64,000 bases of DNA, from positions 33,841-97,840 of the forward strand of contig NZ_JAYRMI010000005.1 of the NCBI RefSeq assembly GCF_041904905.1. The letters are read 5' to 3'. Numbering within the stretch: position 1 is the stretch's first letter; the number at the start of each line of letters is the position of its first letter. The notes under the pieces were generated by a model. That model was given only the letters and a program-made list of their open reading frames with translations, had not been told where the DNA came from and ran no database searches. Both the position numbers and the translations under genes were made by a program. This document shows, piece by piece, positions 27,601-36,509 of the stretch. The stretch is from Zoogloea sp041904905 (GTDB taxonomy: Bacteria > Pseudomonadota > Gammaproteobacteria > Burkholderiales > Rhodocyclaceae).

Positions 27601-30234
27601 ATGCAGACTCCCCCCGTTCCGGCCGACGAGGCCGCCCGGCTGCGCACCCTTCACGCCATCGGCCTGCTCGACAGCCCGCCCGACCCCGCCTTCGACAACC
27701 TCGTCGAGCTGGTGCGCGCGGTGTTCGGCGTGTCGGCCGCGTTCATCTCGCTGGTGGATGCCGAGCGGCAGTGGTTCAAGGCCGTGGCGGGCGCGGACCT
27801 CCGCGAGACGCCGCGGGACGTGTCCTTCTGCGCCCACGCCATCTGCCAGGACGCGCCCCTGGTGGTGGGCGACGCGGCCGCCGACCCGCGCTTTCGCGAC
27901 AACCCCCTGGTCTGCGGCGGGCCGCGCATCCGCTTCTACGCGGGGGTGCCGCTGCGGCCGCTGGATGGCCAGCCGGTGGGCACCCTGTGCATCGCCGATG
28001 TGCAGCCGCGCGCGTTCGGCGCCGCCGAGCGCGACACGCTGACCCGCTTCGCCCGGCAGGCAGAGGCGCTGATCCGCCACCACCGGGCCGGCCTGGAGGC
28101 CCGCCGCCAGCACGACGCTCTCGAACGGGCCGTCGCCCGCAAGCAGGCCCTGCTCAACCAGGCGGCGGTGGGGATCGTCCGGATCACCTCGCGGGGCATC
28201 GTCGAGCAGGTGAATCCCTTCGCCCAGCAGATCCTGGGCTATTCGGCCGACGAGCTGCTGGGGCGGAACGTGCGGGTCATCATGCCCGAGCGCTGGGCCG
28301 CCCATCACGACGGCTACCTCGCCAGCTACCTCAACGGCCGCCCGCCCAGCGTGATCGGCAGCGGCCGCGAGGTGCAGGCCCTGCACAAGTCGGGGCGGAC
28401 GATTCCGGTGCATCTGGCGGTGAGCGAGGTGACGATTCCCGGCCAGGAGGAGGTGGAGTTCATCGGCATCCTCTCCGACCTGTCCGAACTCTACGGCGCC
28501 CGGGAGCGCGAGCAGGCCCAGCACCGCCTGCTCCAGGTGCTGCACCGGGGCATGACCGACTTTGCCGCCCTGATGTCCAGCGACCAGCTGTGGTCCTTCC
28601 TCCAGGACGCCCTGTGCGACCTGACCGGCAGCGACTACGCCCTGATCGGCGAGGTGGTGCCGGTGGAGGGCAAGCCCGGGCTGAAGATCCACGCCATCAC
28701 CGACCTGTCGTGGAACGAGGACTCCCGCCGGCTGATGGAGCGCCTGCGTTCCGGCGACATGATGCTCACCAACCCGGATTCCATGCTCGGGCGGGTGTTC
28801 GCCGGCGGCGAGGTGGTGATGACCGGCGACCTCGGGTCCGAGACCCGCCGCACCGGCTTCCCCCACGGCCACCCGCCGCTGCACAACTACCTGGGGGTGC
28901 CGATCCACGACCAGGGGCAGGTGATCGGCATGTACGCCATCGCCAACTCCCGCCACAAGGTGGACGAAGAGTTGCTGGCCTGGCTGGAGCCCTTCACCGC
29001 CACCTGCGCGCTGCTCATCAACCTGTACCGGCGCATCAACGAGCAGGCCCGCTTCACCCGCGAGCTGGAGATCGCCCACGCCGAGCAGGCCCAGGCCAGC
29101 CGCGCCAAGACCGAGTTCCTGTCGTCCATGAGCCACGAGCTGCGCACGCCGATGAACTCGATCATCGGCTTCTCGCAGCTGCTCCTCAACAACCGCCGCC
29201 AGCCGCTGCCCGAGCGCCAGGCCGGGCAGGTGGAGCAGATCCTCAAGAGCGGCCAGCACCTGCTCACCCTCATCAACGACATCCTCGACCTGGCTCGCAT
29301 CGAGGCCGGCCGGCTGGTGTTCTCCATCGAGCCGGTGGAGATCGCCGGGGCGATCGACGAGTCGGTGGCCTCGGTGAGCGCGCTGGCCGAGGCGCGGGGC
29401 GTCGCCATCCGCGTGCGCCCGTCGGCCGACGGGCGGCCCCGGGTGCTGGCCGACTTCACCCGCACCAAGCAGGTGCTCATCAACTTCCTGTCCAACGCCA
29501 TCAAGTACAACCGCGACGGCGGCCGGGTCGAGCTGGGCTGGGCGCCGGTCGAAGGCGGCCGGCTGCGGGTGGAGGTGTGCGATACCGGCATCGGCATTCC
29601 GGCCGCGCGGATCGGCGAGCTGTTCCAGCCCTTCAACCGCATCGGCGCCGAGCACTCCGGGGTGGAAGGTGCCGGCGTCGGGCTGGCCCTCACCAAGCAG
29701 CTGGTCGAGAAGATGGACGGCCGGGTGGGGGTGAGCAGCACCCAGGGGGCGGGCAGCTGCTTCTGGTTCGAGCTGCCCCTCGCCGCCGGGGGCGACGCCC
29801 TGCCGGCCGCCGCGGGCGCGGTCGCCCCGCCGCCGGTGCCGGCCGACGTCCCCCGCCTGCAGGTGCTCTACGTGGAGGACAACCCGGCCAACCAGCGCCT
29901 CATGACCGACATCTTCGAGGACTTCGCCGCCGCCCGGCTCAGTTGCGCCCACGAGGCCGCGCTGGGCATCCAGCTGGCCCGCGCCGAGCGGCCGGCGCTG
30001 ATCCTGATGGACATCAACCTGCCGGGCATGGATGGCTACGCCGCCCTGGCGGCCCTCAAGGCCGACCCCGTCACCCGCCCCATTCCGGTGGTGGCCCTGT
30101 CGGCCAACGCCATGCCGGCCGACATCGAGCGGGGGCTGGCCGCCGGGTTTGCCGACTACCTCACCAAACCGCTGGATTTCACCCGGCTCTACGCCGTGCT
30201 CGAACACCACCTGGGGAACCCGCCCGATGCTTGA
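27601..30234 (+). CDS. Hybrid sensor kinase GAF-PAS-GAF-HisKA-HATPase-REC with FixL-like PAS
   Basis: An 877-residue soluble hybrid kinase. GAF1 (about 15-165), PAS (180-300), GAF2 (about 310-478), HisKA with SMSHELRTPMN (H512), HATPase (615-727) and a receiver (753-870, D804 in LILMDINLPGMDG). The ATG at 27601 starts the conserved GAF region; the open frame before it is unlikely to be coding. In the PAS, H236 in HHDGYL and R256 in VIGSGREV match the position and 20-residue spacing of the proximal His and distal Arg of the FixL heme domain. The next gene overlaps by 8 bp and is the presumed output. Heme binding is inferred, not shown. Confidence 0.92.
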   Translation: MQTPPVPADEAARLRTLHAIGLLDSPPDPAFDNLVELVRAVFGVSAAFISLVDAERQWFKAVAGADLRETPRDVSFCAHAICQDAPLVVGDAAADPRFRDNPLVCGGPRIRFYAGVPLRPLDGQPVGTLCIADVQPRAFGAAERDTLTRFARQAEALIRHHRAGLEARRQHDALERAVARKQALLNQAAVGIVRITSRGIVEQVNPFAQQILGYSADELLGRNVRVIMPERWAAHHDGYLASYLNGRPPSVIGSGREVQALHKSGRTIPVHLAVSEVTIPGQEEVEFIGILSDLSELYGAREREQAQHRLLQVLHRGMTDFAALMSSDQLWSFLQDALCDLTGSDYALIGEVVPVEGKPGLKIHAITDLSWNEDSRRLMERLRSGDMMLTNPDSMLGRVFAGGEVVMTGDLGSETRRTGFPHGHPPLHNYLGVPIHDQGQVIGMYAIANSRHKVDEELLAWLEPFTATCALLINLYRRINEQARFTRELEIAHAEQAQASRAKTEFLSSMSHELRTPMNSIIGFSQLLLNNRRQPLPERQAGQVEQILKSGQHLLTLINDILDLARIEAGRLVFSIEPVEIAGAIDESVASVSALAEARGVAIRVRPSADGRPRVLADFTRTKQVLINFLSNAIKYNRDGGRVELGWAPVEGGRLRVEVCDTGIGIPAARIGELFQPFNRIGAEHSGVEGAGVGLALTKQLVEKMDGRVGVSSTQGAGSCFWFELPLAAGGDALPAAAGAVAPPPVPADVPRLQVLYVEDNPANQRLMTDIFEDFAAARLSCAHEAALGIQLARAERPALILMDINLPGMDGYAALAALKADPVTRPIPVVALSANAMPADIERGLAAGFADYLTKPLDFTRLYAVLEHHLGNPPDA

Positions 30235-31954
30235 AGACCACCTGGCCGACGCCCGCATCCTGGTCGTCGACGACACCCCGGCCAACGTCGAGCTGCTGCT
30301 GGACATCCTCGACGATGCCGGCTACCGCAACACCCTGGGGCTCACCGACCCCCGCGCGGTGGCGCCGGAGATCGCCCGCTGCCTGCCCGATCTGGTGCTG
30401 CTCGACATCCGCATGCCGCAGCTCTCCGGCTTCGACGTGCTGCGCCAGATCCGCTGGCAGCTGGGCGTGATGGCGCCGCCGGTGATCGTGCTCACCGCCC
30501 AGACCGACCGGGAAACCCGCTCCGAGTCGCTCGAACTGGGCGCCATCGACTTCCTCAACAAGCCCTTCGACCAGGGCGAGGTGCAGCAGCGCATCCACAA
30601 CATCCTGGCGGCCCACTGCCAGTCCCGCGACCTGCGTGGCCAGACCGAACTGCTCCAGACCCTGGTGGATCGCCAGACCGCCGAGCTGCGCAGCATCGCC
30701 CTCACCGACAGCGCCACCGGCCTGCCCAACCGGCGGGCGGTGCTCGCCCGGGTCGGCGACCTGCTGGCCATCGGCCGGCGGGTGGCGGTGTTCTTCATCG
30801 TGGCCGACGAGGTGGAGGACATCGCCCGCCTGCAGGGCTACCCGGTGGCCGAGAAGCTGCTCCAGTCCCTGGGCGAGCTGGCCGCCGGCAGCCCGGTGGC
30901 CCGGGGCGGCATCGTCGGCTGCTGGGGCAGCAGCGAGCTGGTGCTCGTCCAGCCGTCGGACGACCCCGCCGCGCTGGAAAAGACCGCCCATCGCCTGCTG
31001 CGTCTGCTCGAGGGCGACCACCGGGTGGACGAGCTGCTCCTCGCCACGCCGATCCGCATCGGCATCGCCCACTCCGGCGACGCCATCGCCGGCGCCGAAG
31101 ACCTGCTGCGCAAGGCCGCGGCGGCCATCCCCGGGCGGCTCGCAGGTGGGGTGGGGCGCTACGGCCCGGGGCTGGACGAAGCCCTGGCCCACCGCCGCCA
31201 GCTGCGTCGGGCGCTCAAGCAGGCCGTGCCCGGCGGCGAGCTGGCGCTGGTCTTCCAGCCCAAGGTCGAGCTTGTCAGCCGCCGCTTGGTGGGCGCCGAG
31301 GCGCTGCTGCGCTGGCATTCGGCCAGCGTCGGGGCGGTGCGGCCGGATCTGTTCATCCCCCTGGCCGAGGAGACCGGCGACATCCTCGCCATCGGCGACT
31401 GGGTGCTCGACGAGGGCATCCGCCACCTGCGCGGCTGGCACGCGGCCGGCCGGCTGGCCGACGACTTCGCCCTGGCCCTCAACGTGTCCAGCCGCCAGCT
31501 CCAGCACGACGGCTTCGTGGAGAGCGTGCTGCGGCGGGTGGCCGAGGCGGGCCTGCCGCCCGGCCGGATCAAGATCGAGGTGACCGAATCGGGCTTCATC
31601 CACGACCTGAAGGAGGCCCAGGCCCGCCTGGGGGCGCTGCGGGCGGCAGGCGTCGGCGTGTCCATCGACGACTTCGGCACCGGCTACTCCTCGCTCTCCT
31701 ACCTCAAGTCGCTGCCGGTCTCCGAACTGAAGATCGACCGCAGCTTCGTGCGGGAGATCGGCCACGACGCCGACGACCAGAAGCTGGTAGAGACCATCGT
31801 CGTCATCGCCCACCTGTTCGGCTGCTCGGTGGTGGCCGAAGGCATCGAGACCGAGGCCCAGCTTGACGCCCTGCGCCGCCTGGGCTGCGACCAGGGGCAG
31901 GGCTACCTGTTCTCCCCGCCGGTCGATCTGGCAGCCTTCGACCGCCTGCTGTAG
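30227..31954 (+). CDS. Response regulator REC-(degenerate GGDEF)-EAL
   Basis: A 575-residue regulator. The receiver (8-125) has D60 in LVLLDIRMPQLSG. The following GGDEF-fold region (about 150-320) starts TDSATGLPNRR but has GSSEL (234-238) where GGDEF is expected and no DxDxF, so it cannot be a normal cyclase. The EAL domain (330-570) keeps EAL (358-360), NVSSRQL, IEVTES, DDFGTGYSSLSYL, LKIDRSF and VAEGIET and should be an active c-di-GMP phosphodiesterase. The ATG overlaps the kinase stop by 8 bp, strongly coupling it to the GAF-PAS kinase. Confidence 0.93.
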   Translation: MLEDHLADARILVVDDTPANVELLLDILDDAGYRNTLGLTDPRAVAPEIARCLPDLVLLDIRMPQLSGFDVLRQIRWQLGVMAPPVIVLTAQTDRETRSESLELGAIDFLNKPFDQGEVQQRIHNILAAHCQSRDLRGQTELLQTLVDRQTAELRSIALTDSATGLPNRRAVLARVGDLLAIGRRVAVFFIVADEVEDIARLQGYPVAEKLLQSLGELAAGSPVARGGIVGCWGSSELVLVQPSDDPAALEKTAHRLLRLLEGDHRVDELLLATPIRIGIAHSGDAIAGAEDLLRKAAAAIPGRLAGGVGRYGPGLDEALAHRRQLRRALKQAVPGGELALVFQPKVELVSRRLVGAEALLRWHSASVGAVRPDLFIPLAEETGDILAIGDWVLDEGIRHLRGWHAAGRLADDFALALNVSSRQLQHDGFVESVLRRVAEAGLPPGRIKIEVTESGFIHDLKEAQARLGALRAAGVGVSIDDFGTGYSSLSYLKSLPVSELKIDRSFVREIGHDADDQKLVETIVVIAHLFGCSVVAEGIETEAQLDALRRLGCDQGQGYLFSPPVDLAAFDRLL

Positions 31955-32051
31955 CCCTCCGCCAGACAGGGTTTCTGGAAAATTTTACAAAGACCCAATC
32001 TGGTGGCCGAATTTGAATCTTTTTGCTATTTTCTTCATGGGCTTATTGTTT

Positions 32052-32069
32052 TTGGCGTAAAGCTTGCTT
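32052..32069 (+). promoter_or_regulatory. Sigma-54 (RpoN) promoter of the PEP-CTERM gene
   Basis: TTGGCGTAAAGCTTGCTT has GG at 32054-32055 and GC at 32066-32067, the exact -24/-12 spacing of a sigma-54 promoter (consensus TGGCAC-N5-TTGCW). Transcription would start near 32079, about 30 nt before the ATG. An AT-rich stretch lies just upstream. In other PEP-CTERM bacteria the PrsK/PrsR system acts with RpoN. Confidence 0.75.
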
Positions 32070-32108
32070 GGCGAGTCTGGTTTTGTTGACTTACCGAGGA
32101 AGCTACTC

Positions 32109-33020
32109 ATGAAAAGAAATTTTGCGATTCTGGCCGTCTCCCTGATGGCGATGGGCGCCGCCCAGGCCGATTCCCTGTCGGTCAATGGCTCGGTCACCGT
32201 GCCGGGTAACACCCAGGCCTTCGGCCCCACCGCCAACACCACCTACGTCAGCGACGGCGCCTTCATCTTCGACGGCGCGGGCAGCAGCGCCTCCGCGTCG
32301 GCCTGGGGTAACGACCACGGCACCTACCGCGCGTCCGCCTACGGCGACGGCACCTTCTCCAGCATGTCGCACTTTCACCGCACCCTCGAAGTGGTGAATA
32401 GCCTTGGCGGCGACGCGAGCTTCGCGCTCAACTTCTTCATCTACTACGGCGGCCTCTACATCGACAACTACGCCGGCGTGGCGGGCAGCGGTTCGGTGGG
32501 CTACGACCTCAAGCTCACCAGCGGCATGACCAGCCTCTACGCCAGCTCGGCCGTGCTCGATTCGAGCGGCGTCGTCTCGGCCACCAACCCCCTCAACAAC
32601 GCCACCCTGTACGGCAGCGGCGGCTCCCTGTCGTTCTCCTGGGACGGCACCTACGTCACCCTCGACCTGGGCGTGCTGGCCGCCGGCGCGAGCAAGACCA
32701 TCGACTTCGATCTGGTCTCCACCGCGATGGGCACCTTCGCCCTCGAGAGCTACGCCTGCGGCGAGTGGGGCTACGGCGAGCCGGTGGCGCTGGCTGCGGT
32801 GGTGGACGGCTACGGCGGCTACGGCGGCACCTGCTACCGCACCGCCTCCGTCGGCGGTGGCCTGGGCGATCCGGCCGATGCGAGCGGCACCCTCCCGCCG
32901 GGCGGCGCGAACTTCCAGATCACCGGCTCGCTGGTCAATCAGGTGCCGGACCCGGCCAGCCTGTCGCTGGTGGGCATCGGGCTCGCTGCGCTCGGTGTCG
33001 TCCGTCGCCGTCGGCGTTGA
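32109..33020 (+). CDS. PEP-CTERM sorted surface protein
   Basis: A 303-residue secreted protein with a signal peptide (MKRNFAILAVSLMAMGAAQA). The C-terminus is a PEP-CTERM tripartite signal: VPDPASLSL (a PDP variant of the PEP motif), a hydrophobic helix and RRRRR. Such proteins are processed by an EpsH-type exosortase and usually associate with exopolysaccharide. The mature region is rich in Gly, Ser, Ala and Tyr and matches no family I know. The ATG at 32109 follows GAGGAAG and a sigma-54 promoter. No exosortase gene is in the window. Confidence 0.87.
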   Translation: MKRNFAILAVSLMAMGAAQADSLSVNGSVTVPGNTQAFGPTANTTYVSDGAFIFDGAGSSASASAWGNDHGTYRASAYGDGTFSSMSHFHRTLEVVNSLGGDASFALNFFIYYGGLYIDNYAGVAGSGSVGYDLKLTSGMTSLYASSAVLDSSGVVSATNPLNNATLYGSGGSLSFSWDGTYVTLDLGVLAAGASKTIDFDLVSTAMGTFALESYACGEWGYGEPVALAAVVDGYGGYGGTCYRTASVGGGLGDPADASGTLPPGGANFQITGSLVNQVPDPASLSLVGIGLAALGVVRRRRR

Positions 33021-33050
33021 TCCGCCGCAAGCGCTTCGGTTAGCCTGTGC

Positions 33051-33074
33051 GGGCCGCCTGTGGGCGGCCCGTTT
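33051..33074 (+). terminator. Terminator after the PEP-CTERM gene
   Basis: A perfect 8-bp GC stem (33051-33058 with 33063-33070, TGTG loop) is followed by GTTT. It ends 25 bp before the glycosyltransferase ATG, so some readthrough is possible. Confidence 0.65.
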
Positions 33075-33098
33075 CACTTCGACCGACCACCACCGATC

Positions 33099-34310
33099 AT
33101 GGCCACGATTGCACTCATCTGGGAACTGGGTTCCGACTACGGCCACATCGGCCGCTTCCTGCCGATCGCCCTCGAGCTGAAGGCCCGCGGGCACCGTCCG
33201 GTGATGATCCTGCGCGACATCTCCCGGGCCGACGAGATGCTCGGCCGGCACGGGCTGGAATACCTGCAGGCCCCCTTGTGGCTGCCGCCGGTGCAGGGGC
33301 TGCCGGCGCCCATCAACTTTACCGAGTCGCTGTTCCTGTTCGGCTTCCTGCAGCCGGCGGGGCTGCTGTCGGTGCTGCGCGCCTGGCGCGCCCTGCTGGC
33401 CCTGCTCCAGCCCGGGCTGCTGATCTTCGACCACGCGCCCACGGCGCTGCTGGCCAGCCGCGGGCTGGGCCTGCCGCGCATCGTCACCGGCAACAGCTTT
33501 GCGGTGCCGCCGCGGCGCACCCCGCTGCCCCTTTACGAGTGGTGGAACCCCAAGGCCGGCGCGCCCCAGCGGGAGCGCGACTGCGAGGAGCGGCTGGTGC
33601 GCAACGCCAACCATGCGCTGGCCGCGCTGGGCGCCCCGCCGATCGGCTGCGTCGCCGATCTGTACGACGCGGAGGCGACGCTCATCACCGGCGCACCCGA
33701 GCTTGACGTGTATGGCCCGCGTGACGCGGCGTGCTACGTGGGCGCCATCAACGTGCTCGATCAGGGCGTCGAGCCCCGCTGGCCGGCGGGCCCCGAGCGG
33801 CGGGTGTTCGCCTACCTGAAGCCCCACTACGGCCAGTTCGAGGCCGCCGTGGCGGCGCTTGCCCGGCTGGACGCGAGCGTGCTGGTGTTCGCCCCCGGCC
33901 TGGCCCGCCAGACCATGCTCCGGTTGCAGACGGCAAACCTCGCCTTCAGTGCCGAGCCCCTGCGGATGCGCAGCGTGCGGGAGCAGGTGGAGATGGCCGT
34001 GTGCCACGCCGGCGGGATGGTGGACGTGATGCTCCAGGCCGGTCGGCCGGTGTTCCTGCTGCCCATGCAGATGGAGCAGACCATGACCTCCCGGCGGGTG
34101 GAGGCGACAGGCTGCGGGCTCTTCCACCCAGCCCAGCAGCCGCCCCGGGAGCTGGAGAAGGGTCTCAGGCGGGTGTTCGGCACGCCGGCCTTCGCCGCCG
34201 CCGCGGCGGCCTACGGCCAGCGCAACGCCGGCTTCACCCAGCCCTTCGCGATGGAGCGGATGATCGGCGGCTGCGAGGCCCTGCTGGCCGGCGCCTCCCG
34301 TCCGCAATAA
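33099..34310 (+). CDS. UGT/MGT-like glycosyltransferase (GT1 type)
   Basis: A 403-residue GT-B fold glycosyltransferase. The N-terminal half opens with a Rossmann strand and ELGSDYGHIGRFLPIALELKARGH, as in macrolide-type and MurG-like enzymes. The C-terminal donor site is CHAGGMVDVMLQAGRPVFLLPMQMEQ, close to the HxGG...P...DQ signature of family 1. The start at 33099 drops 13 unlikely residues encoded over the terminator. It lies outside the polysaccharide island, next to the PEP-CTERM gene. Donor and acceptor cannot be told from sequence; nucleotide-sugar transfer to a lipid or small molecule is most likely. Confidence 0.83.
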   Translation: MATIALIWELGSDYGHIGRFLPIALELKARGHRPVMILRDISRADEMLGRHGLEYLQAPLWLPPVQGLPAPINFTESLFLFGFLQPAGLLSVLRAWRALLALLQPGLLIFDHAPTALLASRGLGLPRIVTGNSFAVPPRRTPLPLYEWWNPKAGAPQRERDCEERLVRNANHALAALGAPPIGCVADLYDAEATLITGAPELDVYGPRDAACYVGAINVLDQGVEPRWPAGPERRVFAYLKPHYGQFEAAVAALARLDASVLVFAPGLARQTMLRLQTANLAFSAEPLRMRSVREQVEMAVCHAGGMVDVMLQAGRPVFLLPMQMEQTMTSRRVEATGCGLFHPAQQPPRELEKGLRRVFGTPAFAAAAAAYGQRNAGFTQPFAMERMIGGCEALLAGASRPQ

Positions 34311-34327
34311 AAAGCCCCGCACGGGGC
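34307..34327 (-). terminator. Terminator of the EF-G-like gene
   Basis: On the minus strand a GC-rich stem (34314-34318 with 34323-34327) is followed by TTTTTATT. It lies just beyond the convergent glycosyltransferase stop and 28 bp after the EF-G-like stop. Confidence 0.7.
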
Positions 34328-34355
34328 GGGGCGGGTCGATGGGGCCGGCGAGGGC

Positions 34356-36407
34356 TTACTGCTCGCCGCCGCGCTTGCCTTGATGTTCGCGGGCGAGGCG
34401 CTGCTGCACGTCGTTGGGGGCCGGCTCGTAGTGGCTGAAGGCGATGCTGCAGCTACCGTCGCCGCCGCTGATCGACTTGAGGCGCGACTCGAAGCCTTCC
34501 ATCTCGGCCATCGGCACCTGGCTGGTGATTTCCGTCCAGCCCGGCTGCGGGCTGTCGGTGCCGGTGACGCGGCCGCGGCGGCCCGAGAGTTCGGCGCTGA
34601 TGCCGCCGAAGTGCTCGTCGGCCACCCGCACGGTGAGGGTGATGAGGGGCTCCAGCACCACCGGGCGGGCGCTGCTCACCGCTTCCTGCACCGCGTGGCG
34701 GGCGGCGGTGACGAAGGAGATTTCGTTGGAGTCGACCGCGTGGTGCTTGCCGTCGAACACCGTCACCTTCAGATCCTGCAGGGGGAAGCCGGCCATCACG
34801 CCTTCGGCGATGGCCTGATGCACGCCCTTCTCGACGGCCGGCATGAAGTTGTAGGGGATGGTGCCGCCCTTCACTTCGTCGGCGAACTGGATGCCCGCGC
34901 CGCGTTCGAGCGATTCGATGCGCAGGGCGACCTCGCCGAACTGGCCGGCGCCGCCGCTCTGCTTTTTGTGGCGGTAGCGGGCTTCGGCCGTGCCGGCGAT
35001 GGTCTCGCGGTAGGGGATGGCCGGCGGGCGGGTGCCGAGGCTGAGGTTCCAGCGGGTCTTGAGGGCTTCGAGCACTGTTTTGAGGTGCACGTCGCCGAGG
35101 CCGCGGATCACGGTTTCCTTGGCCTGGACGTTGTGCTCGACCGACAGGCAGGGGTCTTCGTCGAGCAGGCGGTGGAGGGCTTCGGAGAGCTTCTGCTCGT
35201 CGCCGTGCTTCTCGGGCTGCAGCGCCAGGCCGAACACCGCCTGCGGGTAGCGCGGCGGCACGAGGTGGAAGTGGTCCTCGTCGTGGGAGTCGTGCAGCAC
35301 GGCGTCGCGGTGGATGTCGTCCACCCGCGCCACGGCGCAGATGTCGCCGGGGATGCCCACGTCGATCTCGGTCTGGTTCTTGCCCTGGATGCGCAGCAGG
35401 TGGCCGACCTTGAAGGGCTTGCGGGCGTCGCCGATGAACAGCTGGGTGCTCGGAGTGACGGTGCCCTGGTGGATGCGGAACAGGCCGAGCTTGCCGCGGA
35501 AGGGGTCGTTGCTCACCTGGAAGACGTGGGCGATGACGTGCTTGTCGGCGTCGGTGGTGGCGGAGACGGATTCGGCGGCCGGGCCCTCGCCCTTCAGGAA
35601 CTGGGGCGGGTTGCCTTCGGTCGGGTCGGGCAGCAGGCGGCCCATGATGTCGAGCAGTTCGGTGAGGCCGGCGCCGCTGCGGGCCGAGGTGAAGCACACC
35701 GGGATCAGGTGGCCTTCGCGCAGGGCGATCTCGAAGGGGTCGTGGAGCTGCTCGGGCTGGAGGGTTTCGCCCTGCTCGAGGTAGAGGGCCATCAGGTCTT
35801 CATCCACCTCGACCACCTGATCGACGATGTGGTCGTGGGCGGCGCGGACGCTGGAGAAGGCCGGCTGGGCGTCGTAGTCGGGCTTGAAGAAGCAGTCGAT
35901 GACGCGGTTGCCGTCGGCGGTGGGCAGGTTGATCGGCAGGCATTCGCGGCCGAAGCTGGCGGTGATGCGTTCCATCAGGGCGGCGAAATCCACGCCCGGG
36001 GCGTCGATGCGGTTGACGACGATCATCCGGCATTTGCCGGCGGCGGCGTCCATCGCCTTGCGGGTGACGGTCTCGACGCCGGCGGCGGCGTTGATGACGA
36101 CCACCGCGGTCTCGACGGCGGGCAGGGTGGCCAGGGCGCGGCCGAGGAAGTCGGGCAGGCCCGGTGTGTCAAGGATGTTGACCCAATGTTCGGCCCACTC
36201 CAGGTGGGCGAGGCTGCTGTTGAGGGAGTGGCCGAAGGCCTTTTCCTGGGGGTCGTAGTCGCTGACGGTGTCGCCCTTTTCGACGGACCCGGCGGCGCCG
36301 ATGGCGCCCGCGGCGGCCAGCAGCTTTTCCAGCAGCGTGGTCTTGCCGCTGCCGGACTGGCCGAGGAGGCAGAGGTTACGGATGTCGCGGACCGAGGTGG
36401 GTGTCAT
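34356..36407 (-). CDS. Elongation factor G-like translational GTPase (EF-G paralogue)
   Basis: A 683-residue protein with the full EF-G layout: GTP-binding domain (G1 GQSGSGKTTL, G3 DTPGLPDF, G4 NRID), domain II, domain III, domain IV (KQSGGAGQFGEVALRIE) and domain V with LEP, GGISAELSGRRGRV and PMAEMEGF. The P-loop and NRID in place of GHIDAGKTT and NKMD mark it as the divergent EF-G-like branch rather than the housekeeping translocase, which usually lies in the str operon. The ATG at 36407 has a GGGAG Shine-Dalgarno. Its specific function is unknown; some paralogues act only in recycling or lack strong GTPase activity. Confidence 0.9.
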   Translation of the reverse strand: MTPTSVRDIRNLCLLGQSGSGKTTLLEKLLAAAGAIGAAGSVEKGDTVSDYDPQEKAFGHSLNSSLAHLEWAEHWVNILDTPGLPDFLGRALATLPAVETAVVVINAAAGVETVTRKAMDAAAGKCRMIVVNRIDAPGVDFAALMERITASFGRECLPINLPTADGNRVIDCFFKPDYDAQPAFSSVRAAHDHIVDQVVEVDEDLMALYLEQGETLQPEQLHDPFEIALREGHLIPVCFTSARSGAGLTELLDIMGRLLPDPTEGNPPQFLKGEGPAAESVSATTDADKHVIAHVFQVSNDPFRGKLGLFRIHQGTVTPSTQLFIGDARKPFKVGHLLRIQGKNQTEIDVGIPGDICAVARVDDIHRDAVLHDSHDEDHFHLVPPRYPQAVFGLALQPEKHGDEQKLSEALHRLLDEDPCLSVEHNVQAKETVIRGLGDVHLKTVLEALKTRWNLSLGTRPPAIPYRETIAGTAEARYRHKKQSGGAGQFGEVALRIESLERGAGIQFADEVKGGTIPYNFMPAVEKGVHQAIAEGVMAGFPLQDLKVTVFDGKHHAVDSNEISFVTAARHAVQEAVSSARPVVLEPLITLTVRVADEHFGGISAELSGRRGRVTGTDSPQPGWTEITSQVPMAEMEGFESRLKSISGGDGSCSIAFSHYEPAPNDVQQRLAREHQGKRGGEQ

Positions 36408-36509
36408 GCTTGCTCCCTTTGCAGTTATTTTTGAAAGCCGAAACACGAGATTCCGGAAGTATCTGCCTGCAAGCCCCGTAGAACAACGATCCAGGTCAAC
36501 AAAGCCGCG

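Noticed and set aside
32103..34322. 739-residue minus-strand open frame opposite the PEP-CTERM and glycosyltransferase genes
   Set aside because: It is antisense to two well-supported genes, has low-complexity His/Arg/Gly composition and matches no family; typical GC-rich shadow frame.
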